From an uncultured Lachnospiraceae bacterium (GTDB taxonomy: Bacteria > Bacillota > Clostridia > Lachnospirales > Lachnospiraceae), in the NCBI GenBank assembly GCA_934394565.1, contig CAKRQV010000029.1, positions 1 through 21,499 on the forward strand: a stretch of 21,499 nucleotides of DNA, in the 5' to 3' direction. Both the position numbers and the translations under genes were made by a program. Under the pieces are notes generated by a model. That model was not told where the DNA came from and made no database searches. It was given only the letters and a program-made list of their open reading frames with translations. Shown one piece after another: positions 1 through 7,543 of this stretch (its first letter is position 1; every line of letters begins with the position of its first letter).

Positions 1-82
1 GAGTGTGTGAAACTTTTTCTGTAAATTAACAAATAATAGGTTCTTCTATGATAAAATAAAAATCATAGGAGGGCCTTTTATT
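1..82 (+). mobile_element. Left end and leader of the IS256-type element
   Basis: The first bases (GTGTGTGAAACTTTTTC from about position 3) resemble an IS256-type terminal repeat, probably cut by the window edge. Positions 46-68 form a hairpin with 7-base arms (CTATGAT and ATCATAG) and a 9-base loop. It sits against the ribosome binding site at 67-73. Such a stem could shut off translation when transcription enters from outside the element; that role is inferred. Confidence 0.5.
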
Positions 83-1324
83 ATGGCAAGACAAAAGAAA
101 CCAGTACATCGAGTACAAATGACGGAAGGAAAAAGAAACATTATTCACCAGCTTCTTGAAGAGTATGATATTCAAACTGCTGAAGATATTCAGGATGCCC
201 TGAAAGATCTTCTTGGTGGAACAATCAAAGAAATGATGGAAGCTGAAATGGATGATCACCTTGGCTACGAAAAATCAGAGCGCTCAGATAATGATGACTA
301 CAGAAATGGTTACAAGCGAAAAAGAGTCAATAGTAGCTATGGAGCAATGGAGATTGATGTTCCTCAAGACCGTAAATCTACGTTTGAACCACAGATTGTA
401 AAAAAACGGCAAAAGGATATCTCTGATATTGATCAAAAAATCATTTCTATGTACGCAAAAGGAATGACTACCCGTCAGATTTCAGAAACGATTGAGGATA
501 TTTACGGATTTGAAACATCAGAAGGCTTTATATCTGATGTAACAGACAAGATCCTGCCTCAGATCGAAGACTGGCAAAATCGCCCATTAGATGAAGTATA
601 TCCGATTCTCTACATTGATGCGATCCATTACTCTGTTCGTGATAATGGTGTTATCCGTAAGCTTGCTGCTTATGTGATTCTTGGCATCAACATGGAAGGA
701 AAAAAAGAGGTTCTTACTATTTCGGTCGGCGATAATGAAAGTGCTAAATACTGGCTTTCGGTTATGAACGAATTGAAAAACCGGGGTGTAAAAGATGTTT
801 TGATCATTTGTGCAGATGGACTTACTGGTATAAAAGAAGCCATCGCTGCCGCTTTCCCGAAAACAGAGTATCAGCGTTGTATCGTGCATCAGGTACGGAA
901 TACCTTAAAATACGTTCCTGATAAAGACAGAAAAGCATTTGCCACAGATTTGAAAACTATTTACCAGGCTGCCGATGAAAAGAAAGCCCTGGCCGCTTTA
1001 GACAGAGTGACAGAAAAATGGACACCTAAATACCCGAATTCCATGAAACGCTGGAAGGATAACTGGGATGCAATTTCACCTATTTTCAAGTTTTCCGCAA
1101 CTGTCAGAAAGGTGATTTATACGACAAATGCCATTGAATCCCTGAATTCCACTTATCGTAAGCTGAACCGTCAGAGAAGCGTTTTCCCAAGCGATACAGC
1201 GCTCCTGAAAGCATTATATCTTGCCACCTTTGAAGCAACGAAAAAATGGACAACAACGATTCGTAACTGGGCACAGGTATATGGTGAACTGAGCATTATG
1301 TATGAAGGACGTCTGCCTGAATAG
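83..1324 (+). CDS. IS256-family (mutator-type) transposase
   Basis: A 413-residue DDE transposase, full length for the IS256 family, which moves its element by a copy-out mechanism with a circular intermediate. The likely catalytic triad is visible: D179 in YIDAIHY, D245 in ICADGLTG, and E352 in TTNAIESLN. The conserved CIVHQVRN segment follows the second aspartate at about 266-273. The N-terminal part (about 10-60), with the MMEAEMDDHLGYEK block, is also typical. The start is supported by AGGAGGG at 67-73, 9 bases before the ATG. The reading frame is intact, so the protein may be active. It has no functional link to the metabolic genes to its right. No convincing inverted-repeat partner for the left end was found on the right side, so the extent of the element is uncertain. 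Confidence 0.95.
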   Translation: MARQKKPVHRVQMTEGKRNIIHQLLEEYDIQTAEDIQDALKDLLGGTIKEMMEAEMDDHLGYEKSERSDNDDYRNGYKRKRVNSSYGAMEIDVPQDRKSTFEPQIVKKRQKDISDIDQKIISMYAKGMTTRQISETIEDIYGFETSEGFISDVTDKILPQIEDWQNRPLDEVYPILYIDAIHYSVRDNGVIRKLAAYVILGINMEGKKEVLTISVGDNESAKYWLSVMNELKNRGVKDVLIICADGLTGIKEAIAAAFPKTEYQRCIVHQVRNTLKYVPDKDRKAFATDLKTIYQAADEKKALAALDRVTEKWTPKYPNSMKRWKDNWDAISPIFKFSATVRKVIYTTNAIESLNSTYRKLNRQRSVFPSDTALLKALYLATFEATKKWTTTIRNWAQVYGELSIMYEGRLPE

Positions 1325-1340
1325 GCGACTCAGAATATAG

Positions 1341-1370
1341 CAAGACAGGCGGATTTTTCGCCTGCTCTTG
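1341..1370. terminator. Hairpin downstream of the transposase gene
   Basis: An inverted repeat with arms CAAGACAGGCG and CGCCTGCTCTTG (one bulged base) closes a 7-base loop containing a run of T. It begins 16 bases after the transposase stop. No T-run follows the 3' arm, so it is not a textbook intrinsic terminator. It could block read-through or be part of the element end. Confidence 0.45.
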
Positions 1371-1400
1371 ACATGCAAATTTATAGCTGTTATATATAAA

Positions 1401-1440
1401 ACAAGAGCGAAAAGCTCAATAAATGAACTTTTCGCCTTGT
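1401..1440. repeat. Second long hairpin after the transposase gene
   Basis: The arms ACAAGAGCGAAAAG and CTTTTCGCCTTGT pair over 13 base pairs with one bulge around a 13-base loop. Its 5' arm (CAAGAGC, 1402-1408) can also pair with GCTCTTG at 1364-1370 in the preceding hairpin, so the two could switch between alternative folds. It contains the only available ATG of the small ORF that follows. Confidence 0.5.
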
Positions 1441-1626
1441 ATTATCATAGAAGAATCTTATTTACAGACTTTTCTTCATAGTCTCGAACAAGGGCGAATG
1501 GAGGGCGAACTTCGCTATAATACACTTATGCAACTTCTTCTTGATGCCGGTCGCATGGATGATCTGAAAAAAGCTCTTTCAGACGAGGCCTATCGTAGGA
1601 AACTGTTTGCAGAATTTCACCTTTAA
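1423..1626 (+). pseudogene. Small ORF, possible C-terminal remnant of an Rpn-type nuclease/transposase
   Basis: A 67-codon frame with a TAA directly before its ATG and no ribosome binding site; the ATG lies inside a hairpin loop. The last 45 residues (from about EQGRMEGELRY to AEFHL) look like real protein, with a charged helix and a short closing motif. They resemble the C-terminal tail of Rpn/PD-(D/E)XK recombination-promoting nucleases common in Lachnospiraceae; this is a resemblance from memory, not a search. An internal ATG at 1498 with weak upstream purines could start a 42-residue peptide. It is probably the tail of a gene lost when the insertion sequence arrived. Confidence 0.3.
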
Positions 1627-1755
1627 TTTTTGTATTTTCAACATTATCTAAAATATTTTTACCCACGCTGTCAGTAAAATTCATTGGTAACATATCTGCA
1701 AACTACGATTTTTCAGCAATTACAAAAGTGTCTCAACTTTTTCAAATGCAAACTG
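1627..1755. other. Intergenic stretch with an IS-end-like segment
   Basis: AT-rich sequence without a gene. At about 1725-1741 it carries AAAAGTGTCTCAACTTTTTC, similar to the left end of the IS element at 3-19 and in the same orientation. A right end of that element should be inverted, so this may be a relic of a related element. Nothing else is recognised. Confidence 0.3.
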
Positions 1756-1791
1756 TAAAAATGGCAGGAGACATTTTATCATCCTGCCATT
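1756..1791 (-). terminator. Intrinsic terminator of the transporter operon
   Basis: Read on the minus strand, a perfect 10-base stem (AATGGCAGGA with TCCTGCCATT) and a 12-base loop are followed by TTTTTA. It lies 13 bases past the stop codon of the BCCT gene and ends the isomerase-AcnX-BCCT operon. Confidence 0.85.
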
Positions 1792-1803
1792 CATTATGAA
1801 TTA

Positions 1804-3366
1804 CTAATCTTCTTCCGTCGCTTCTTCTGGTAACATATGATTCGGATACTTTTCTATTTCATGGGACTGTTTAAAGAAAGATACAATACAGATACCCACA
1901 ACAATCATAACCGGTGCACCTAAAATAACATACATCGCCTTAACTGCGTTTACACCATCTGTTGCAACAGTTGTATATGCGGTTGCCGTAATCAAAAGAC
2001 CGATGATGATTTTGAATTTCTTCGGTGCTTCATCATCCACTGTCAGTCCATGTACAGACATGGTGGCCAGCACAGCTGCAATCGGATCTGCCATGGTAGT
2101 AAAAGAGCCGATAATAGCAATAATGAAGACAATCTGTACGATCTCACCCAGCGGCAGTGAATTAATGATCTGATAAACTGTAGCTTGCATACCGGAATTT
2201 TGTACCATAGCCCATACATCCATTTTTCCTGTTGTCTGCAGGCTGATTGTCTGACTTCCGAATATACCGATCCAGATAATGCAGAAAATAGACGGTATTA
2301 ACACATTAACTGTAAGGAATTCCCGAAGTGTTCTTCCCTTTGCCATTCTACAGAAGAACATACCAAATACCGGGCAATACAGGATAAAGGATGACCAATA
2401 CTGCACGATCCAGTCAGCATACCATGTATCATTTGACAGAGTATTATTAATCACTGTCTTGGATCCCCAGTTATCCAGAAGTTTACCAATAGATTCTGTT
2501 GTCAGTTTACCGATAAACGCTGTATCACCAAATATAAATACATAGATTAACAGCGCACAGAAGATAAAGAATGTAACTGTTGATACATATTTAAGTCCTT
2601 TGTGAATACCTGAAACACTCATGACCACAAACATTACACCGATAAACGTTGCAATAAACAGATAGATCATGTTGGACTGGCTGATACCAAAGGCAGATTC
2701 CAGACCGGCTCCGATCTGCATCAGGCCTACACCCATCGAATTTGCACAGCCACCGACCATGGCAAAAATCATAACCGCATGAATCAGTGTCTCCAGCCAC
2801 TGATGTCTTCCAAACACCGGATCAAGGACAGCGTTAAAGCGTAATTTTTTCCGCCGGTTATATACAGCTACTGTAAACGCTACCGAACATACTGCATACA
2901 TGGAAAATTCAACAAACGACCACTGCCACATAACCTGTGATACAGAGAAAATAGCTGCCTCTCTTGTTGCCGGATCCACACCCGCATATGCAGGAGGTCC
3001 ATAGAAATTATATAACGGCTCCCCCATGGCCCAGAATAGCAAACCGGTTCCGATACTTCCGCAGATCGTCATGGCGATCCAGTTAAACCTGGTAAATTCC
3101 GGTTTCGCATCTTCACCACCAATACGGATATTTCCATATTTACTGATCAGGATAAAAATAATAATCAGGAAACAGATCAATGCAAACAGATTGATAATCC
3201 AGCCCACATAATCTGCCATTCCATATAACAGTGAATTTAATATCGCCGCCATCTGATCTTTGAAGAAGATACTGACAAGCAGCAGTACAATCAGTCCTAT
3301 AAATGCCGGCCAGAAAGCCAGACTGTTAATTGATCCCTTTGCATGTTCTTTTTTTGGTTCTTTCAT
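1804..3366 (-). CDS. BCCT-family betaine/carnitine/choline-type transporter
   Basis: A 520-residue integral membrane protein with about 12 hydrophobic segments, the usual size for the BCCT family (BetP, CaiT, OpuD). Family marks include MGVGLMQIGAG at 211-221 in the unwound third helix of the core, and GRTLREF at 344-350 after helix 8. Both termini are charged. The aromatic box differs from BetP. By alignment from memory, W149 and Y157 are kept, while BetP W194, W373, W374 and W377 correspond to F154, S326, F327 and Y330. The ligand may therefore not be a plain trimethylammonium compound. It is last in the operon, 30 bases after the AcnX small subunit, with GGGAG just before the ATG. Family assignment is firm; substrate is unknown. 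Confidence 0.92.
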   Translation of the reverse strand: MKEPKKEHAKGSINSLAFWPAFIGLIVLLLVSIFFKDQMAAILNSLLYGMADYVGWIINLFALICFLIIIFILISKYGNIRIGGEDAKPEFTRFNWIAMTICGSIGTGLLFWAMGEPLYNFYGPPAYAGVDPATREAAIFSVSQVMWQWSFVEFSMYAVCSVAFTVAVYNRRKKLRFNAVLDPVFGRHQWLETLIHAVMIFAMVGGCANSMGVGLMQIGAGLESAFGISQSNMIYLFIATFIGVMFVVMSVSGIHKGLKYVSTVTFFIFCALLIYVFIFGDTAFIGKLTTESIGKLLDNWGSKTVINNTLSNDTWYADWIVQYWSSFILYCPVFGMFFCRMAKGRTLREFLTVNVLIPSIFCIIWIGIFGSQTISLQTTGKMDVWAMVQNSGMQATVYQIINSLPLGEIVQIVFIIAIIGSFTTMADPIAAVLATMSVHGLTVDDEAPKKFKIIIGLLITATAYTTVATDGVNAVKAMYVILGAPVMIVVGICIVSFFKQSHEIEKYPNHMLPEEATEED

Positions 3367-3396
3367 CTTTTCTCCCTTCTTCAGGCAGAAATTTCT

Positions 3397-3819
3397 TTAT
3401 TTTTCTGCTCTCTTTAGTATTTCTACCGTTCCATTCGTCCCGTCTACACGAATCCAGTCCCCATCATGTATGTAGTCAAACGGATTTGCTTCCGTTTCAA
3501 CCACTGTCGGAATACCGAGTTCTACAATACATGCAGCGCAACGGGAATCCAGCTTCTGAATAACCCATGCCGTCGGCACATGTCCGGCTACCTTGGCCGA
3601 ATAGAAATGACTGGCCCAGCCGTTACTTCCCTTGGCGCAGGGAAGAATCAGAATCTTTCCGCCAATATATGCACCACATTTGCTGTTGGCTTCTTCTATG
3701 ATAATACCTGTCTTTTCATCCAGTCCGGCCCAGCCCTGTACACTGTCCGGTAATACCAGTGCCTCGCCTTCCGCCACTCCGTTATAGGCGCCTCTTCCGT
3801 TAAGTACAGTCTTTTCCAT
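3397..3819 (-). CDS. Aconitase X small (swivel) subunit, DUF126
   Basis: A 140-residue swivelling-domain subunit that pairs with the aconitase X large subunit to form a dehydratase; known members act on cis-3-hydroxy-L-proline or mevalonate 5-phosphate. ILILP at 56-60 and KGSNG at 63-67 mark the conserved serine loop (S65); PTAWVI and IPTVVET further on match the family pattern. The family more often has a GSG or GSS-rich loop here, so this copy is divergent. The start at 3819 is chosen because its ATG overlaps the large-subunit stop as TAATG and AAAGGAGA lies 6 bases upstream. Tight coupling supports a heterodimer of the two-gene type. Confidence 0.85.
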   Translation of the reverse strand: MEKTVLNGRGAYNGVAEGEALVLPDSVQGWAGLDEKTGIIIEEANSKCGAYIGGKILILPCAKGSNGWASHFYSAKVAGHVPTAWVIQKLDSRCAACIVELGIPTVVETEANPFDYIHDGDWIRVDGTNGTVEILKRAEK

Positions 3820-5111
3820 TAGAATTCTCCTTTCCAGTATCCTGCTACTGCTGCATCGATACATTTATAAATATCTCCGTAATAGATCGGCACATGTTTT
3901 GCCGGATCAAAGCTGGAATGCATATAATGTCCCTGCTTTCCGGAATCCGTTACCAGAGCATTCACATGTCTGAATGCCATTGGATCCATAACCAGCGGAC
4001 AACTTGAACACATCAGATGGCCTCCGGCTTCCTCAATCGTTGCCAGAAAGCCGCTGGCTTTTGCCATTTCACGAGTGGACATATCTGTCCATACGGAAAA
4101 TTCTACGCCGTCTGCAATCTTTTTGCCTTTCAGATAATCGGCTACCTGCTGGATATCTTCCAGGCTATAATGCGGACATCCGAGAATAATGTAATCTACC
4201 GGACCGCTTCCTGCAGAACAGATCTGACGATAGGATTCCTCATAATCGGCCTGTGTAATCGTAAACTCACCACGTAGTTCTTTATTTCCACGGGCATCTT
4301 CCAGACTGCGTGCCTCCGGTGTCACACCTACGATATGGCACATCTCACAGGCGCTTGTCGTTGCCATGGCTGTAAAGCACTGTTTCAGCTTCGTCAAATT
4401 TGGTCTGTGGAAGTCACCCACCAGCACCGGCACGCCGTGTGGCGGCAGCATGCGACCTACGGTGTATCCGATCACGTCCCAGTCGAGTCTGGTCTCTGAT
4501 TTACATTCAATATGAAATACAGTATCTGCATAACGGTTTTCCGGCAGATAGAATCCCCACTTCGGCGCACGGCCACAGATGGAGATCCATGTGATTGCTT
4601 CCTCACCATCCGCATTACATCTTGCGCCAAATACTGAATTGCTCATGGTAATATTACTGGACTCTGAAGTTACCACACACTCTCCCATCAACGGCACCCA
4701 GCCGTTCAGATACGGCGTGCAGGAACCGGCAATACAACATCCCGCATTCAGTGTCCGTTTCAGGTATGCCGTATTTCTGTCAAACAGTTCTTTTGGCAGT
4801 CTGTTGAATTTGTAATCATACTGGTCACACGGAGCCACACAGGTCTGGCAGTAGCAGTTATCTGCAAACTTTTCAATTGGCACGATCTCATCTGTACACA
4901 GATACATTTTTGAAAATATCTCATCGTAATTATCTGATTTACAGGTTTCCAGATAGGAATGTGCACCAAAATACAGCGTGGATTTTGAAATTTCCACCAA
5001 TTCATCCGCACCAACAACCTGTGCATATTTCAATACATTTTCAAGGGCAACCTGTTTAAAGCGTCCATATTTTCCATCCAGCATATCCTGTTCATAAGCT
5101 GTAAGTTTCAT
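3819..5111 (-). CDS. Aconitase X large (catalytic) subunit
   Basis: A 430-residue aconitase X catalytic subunit (DUF521), a dehydratase with an iron-sulfur cluster. The N-terminus LTAYEQDMLDGKYG, CTPYL at 131-135, ESSN at 150-153, NSVFGARCNADG at 158-169, GCPHYS at 311-316 and CP at 371-372 match family blocks. Candidate cluster ligands include C131, C312 and C371. Relatives dehydrate cis-3-hydroxy-L-proline to pyrroline-2-carboxylate in bacteria or mevalonate 5-phosphate in archaea. No mevalonate or proline-reductase gene is present here, so the substrate is open. It starts 6 bases after the isomerase-like gene; AAGGAGG overlaps the end of that gene. Catabolic context with a BCCT importer suggests a beta-hydroxy amino acid or betaine derivative. 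Confidence 0.88.
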   Translation of the reverse strand: MKLTAYEQDMLDGKYGRFKQVALENVLKYAQVVGADELVEISKSTLYFGAHSYLETCKSDNYDEIFSKMYLCTDEIVPIEKFADNCYCQTCVAPCDQYDYKFNRLPKELFDRNTAYLKRTLNAGCCIAGSCTPYLNGWVPLMGECVVTSESSNITMSNSVFGARCNADGEEAITWISICGRAPKWGFYLPENRYADTVFHIECKSETRLDWDVIGYTVGRMLPPHGVPVLVGDFHRPNLTKLKQCFTAMATTSACEMCHIVGVTPEARSLEDARGNKELRGEFTITQADYEESYRQICSAGSGPVDYIILGCPHYSLEDIQQVADYLKGKKIADGVEFSVWTDMSTREMAKASGFLATIEEAGGHLMCSSCPLVMDPMAFRHVNALVTDSGKQGHYMHSSFDPAKHVPIYYGDIYKCIDAAVAGYWKGEF

Positions 5112-5117
5112 TTTTCA

Positions 5118-6065
5118 TTATTCCTCCTTACTGTTCTCTTTGGCTCTTCCTCTTATTCCCACTCCGAGTTCCCGAAGATACCGGATGCTGTCTGTGCATG
5201 CTTTCATTTCTCTTTCTCTGGCTACATTCAGATCCTCACCCGCATATTGCAGGCAACATTCATTCTCGAACGTTATACGATCCATTGGTGAAAGCTCTCT
5301 GAACTGTTCCAGCATCAACGGTACATCCATAGATCCCTGCCCGATAGCACCACCTACTGAATGTACCCCCATCAGATCACAGGTAATACTGTCATCACTG
5401 AAGTGAGTATAAATAGAATAGGGCAACATTTTTTTGATGCATTTTTCCGGTTCTTCCATAACATACAACGGATTCATCGTATCAACACAGGCTCTGATAC
5501 AGGGATGATTCAGTTTTTCAATCATCCATAGCACTTCATCAGCAAACGTATCTGTATGATTCTCCAGCGCAAAACGTATACCATATGTTTCCAGCTTTGG
5601 AAGCACTTTTTCAAACTGACTGTATCTGTATTCCAACTGTTCCATAACCTGTGGGCAGAAACGTGACCCATACAACTGCCTTGGACGTTTAATGTCCAGA
5701 CACCATTTCACAATATCTGATCCGATATAACGGGCAACCTCTATTGCCTCTTCTATCGTCACATTGCATCTCGGATCTATATCATCAAAAGATGCGTTAA
5801 AATCCAGTATCAAACCACGTTTTTCTGCTTCTTTCCTGATATGTTCCAACTGCACAGGGTCCGTTGTTCCCAGATCCATCCTGGTCACATGCAGACCATC
5901 CAGCCCCCATTCTTCTGCCTTATCCATCAGATCGTATAAACTAAACTGTTTCTGAAACACATACTCCCTGATTCCCCAGCTGGAACCAAAGCCCCAAAAA
6001 TGTAGGGAATATGTATGCATGATCAGTTTTAATGGTCTATTTTTATCGATATCTTGATTTTCCAT
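5118..6065 (-). CDS. TIM-barrel sugar-phosphate isomerase/epimerase-like protein
   Basis: A 315-residue protein of the xylose-isomerase-like TIM-barrel superfamily (AP endonuclease 2 type). The usual metal site is visible: E168 in FALENHTD, D195 in ACVDTMNP, H221 in IYTHFSDD, and E267 in ITFENECC. Members isomerise or epimerise sugars, hydroxy-ketoacids and related small molecules; the substrate cannot be read from sequence. It is first in the operon with AcnX and BCCT, so it may epimerise the substrate before dehydration or handle a downstream product. GGGAGG lies about 7 bases before the ATG. The N-terminal 12 residues are polar and precede the first barrel strand. The last 10 residues are a charged tail. 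Confidence 0.8.
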   Translation of the reverse strand: MENQDIDKNRPLKLIMHTYSLHFWGFGSSWGIREYVFQKQFSLYDLMDKAEEWGLDGLHVTRMDLGTTDPVQLEHIRKEAEKRGLILDFNASFDDIDPRCNVTIEEAIEVARYIGSDIVKWCLDIKRPRQLYGSRFCPQVMEQLEYRYSQFEKVLPKLETYGIRFALENHTDTFADEVLWMIEKLNHPCIRACVDTMNPLYVMEEPEKCIKKMLPYSIYTHFSDDSITCDLMGVHSVGGAIGQGSMDVPLMLEQFRELSPMDRITFENECCLQYAGEDLNVAREREMKACTDSIRYLRELGVGIRGRAKENSKEE

Positions 6066-6513
6066 TGTCTTCCTCCCGTTATATATCCAACCGGATATTT
6101 GTCTTTATTTTACTATGTTTTCAATATTAACTCATCCTCCTTGTTCGTTATTTTGCTGTTTCTTTATAGATGAATTATGCTCTATTCCGCTGTCTTTTTA
6201 TAGATTCTTTTAGCCATATACTATAACTTTCTAGTCATGGACAATAAATATTTCTGGCAAAATATCGTCACTTTTACCAGTTTTTGCAAGCATATGGGCA
6301 ATACTATAAGAATATAGCCTTTTCTGCACCACATATAGACAAGTCGTTTTCCTTTTTTCATAAAGTTATATTTCTGTTTTTGTTGCTTATATACACTTTC
6401 TGTTCTGTTTTTTCTCTATGTTACAAAATAGCAACATATGGACATTCTGTTCTACGCATGATACACTAGGAAAAAGTTATTTTTTCTTTCTTTTTATACG
6501 GAGGTGTATAAAT
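6066..6513. promoter_or_regulatory. Divergent control region between the isomerase-AcnX-BCCT operon and the AraC gene
   Basis: A 448-base AT-rich spacer. It holds a direct repeat (6155-6171 and 6189-6205), an inverted repeat TATCC-AACC-GGATA at 6084-6097 in the operon leader, and an inverted repeat TATGTT-N10-AACATA at 6417-6438 ahead of the AraC gene. TTCTGTTCT occurs twice, at 6398-6406 and 6445-6453. A weak plus-strand promoter may lie near 6283-6311 (TTTTGC, 17 bases, TATAAG). No consensus promoter is clear for the minus-strand operon, which would fit activator dependence. No gene is seen. Confidence 0.55.
6155..6205. repeat. 17-base direct repeat pair, candidate AraC-type site
   Basis: GCTGTTTCTTTATAGAT at 6155-6171 and GCTGTCTTTTTATAGAT at 6189-6205 match at 15 of 17 positions with a 34-base period. 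They lie 90-140 bases upstream of the isomerase-like gene. AraC-family proteins commonly bind pairs of direct repeats of about this length, and such a gene is the divergent neighbour. Binding is inferred. Confidence 0.5.
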
Positions 6514-7425
6514 ATGGTCGCAAATCTAGAAGAATATTTTTTTATTAATGGCAATACTCTGGAAGAACTTAATACTGCGACTTCCCCTGGATTCCCCTTT
6601 TTTTCAGAGCATTCTGTCCGGGAATCTTATCCCCGGGGAACCTACCCCTGGCACTGGCATACCACGGTACATTTCTTTTATATGACAGAGGGACGTCTGA
6701 AATATCACACAACAAACGGCGCCTATATCTTCCAAAAAGGACATGGCGGCTTTATCAATGCCAATCTTCCTCACATGCTGGAGTATCTGGACGATCAACC
6801 GACTTCCTTTTTCTACTGCATGTTCAACCCGGAACTGATTGGCGGCAATCTGCAAAGCGATATCATGTCCAAATACGTCCGACCGATCACGGATAATTCG
6901 GACTTTGATATCTTCCATCTGGACTGTGAGCAGCCCTCCCATGCCTGTATCCTGCAACTTTTAAAAGAAGCTTTTGCGCTGTATGACTCGAAGCCTCCCC
7001 GATACGAACTGCTTGTTTCAGCCAAACTTCTGGAGATGTGGGCACTGTTCGACGAAGTGACTGCCAAGTACCGTACCAATCTGATCGGTAAGATGTCATC
7101 TAGCCGTATCAAACTGATGATCACGTATCTGAATGAACATTTTATCGAAAAAGTTACGCTCGATGAAATCGCCGCTGCCGGTATGTGCAGCCGCAGAGAA
7201 TGTAACCGTACCTTTCAGACCCAGCTGCATACAACGCCATTTGAATATCTGCTCAATATCCGTCTGCAGCAGGCCTGTCAGTATCTGGTTAATTCCAGCC
7301 ATTCGATCACGGACATCAGTATTTCCTGCGGTTTCTCCTCGACCAGCTATTTCACCAAGCTGTTCCGGGAAAAATTCGGATGTTCCCCCAGAGAATACCG
7401 GCGACATTTTCAGCCAAAACCCTGA
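6514..7425 (+). CDS. AraC-family regulator with N-terminal cupin domain
   Basis: A 303-residue transcription factor. The first 120 residues hold a cupin-like sensor (WHWHTT and a later GGFINANLPH). The last 100 residues hold the double helix-turn-helix DNA-binding domain, from VTLDEIAAAGMCSRRECNR to SITDISISCGFSSTSYFTKLFREKFG and the SPREYRR ending. A longer frame opens at 6418, but GGAGGTG at 6500-6506, 7 bases before the ATG at 6514, fixes this start. It is divergent from the isomerase-AcnX-BCCT operon and probably its activator. Cupin-type AraC proteins usually sense small sugars or organic acids; the ligand here is unknown. Confidence 0.9.
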   Translation: MVANLEEYFFINGNTLEELNTATSPGFPFFSEHSVRESYPRGTYPWHWHTTVHFFYMTEGRLKYHTTNGAYIFQKGHGGFINANLPHMLEYLDDQPTSFFYCMFNPELIGGNLQSDIMSKYVRPITDNSDFDIFHLDCEQPSHACILQLLKEAFALYDSKPPRYELLVSAKLLEMWALFDEVTAKYRTNLIGKMSSSRIKLMITYLNEHFIEKVTLDEIAAAGMCSRRECNRTFQTQLHTTPFEYLLNIRLQQACQYLVNSSHSITDISISCGFSSTSYFTKLFREKFGCSPREYRRHFQPKP

Positions 7426-7500
7426 GAAACACGCTTTGCATCAATTACCAAAGTTTCATGCAGGCACTGGCTTTGACTCAGTTCTTGTGTAAATAAAAAG

Positions 7501-7543
7501 CAGAAACACACGGCACTGTTAGTACTGTATGTTTCTGTTTTTT
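7501..7543. terminator. Bidirectional terminator between convergent regulators
   Basis: The arms CAGAAACA (7501-7508) and TGTTTCTG (7530-7537) are followed by TTTTTT on the plus strand. On the minus strand the same stem is followed by CTTTTTATTT. It serves the plus-strand AraC gene (stop at 7425) and the minus-strand PocR-AraC gene, whose stop at 7542-7544 overlaps it. Confidence 0.75.

Noticed and set aside
6100..6150. Minus-strand AAGGAGGATGAGTTAA as a leader peptide start
   Set aside because: The ATG touches the ribosome binding site and the frame stops after two codons, so no peptide is likely.
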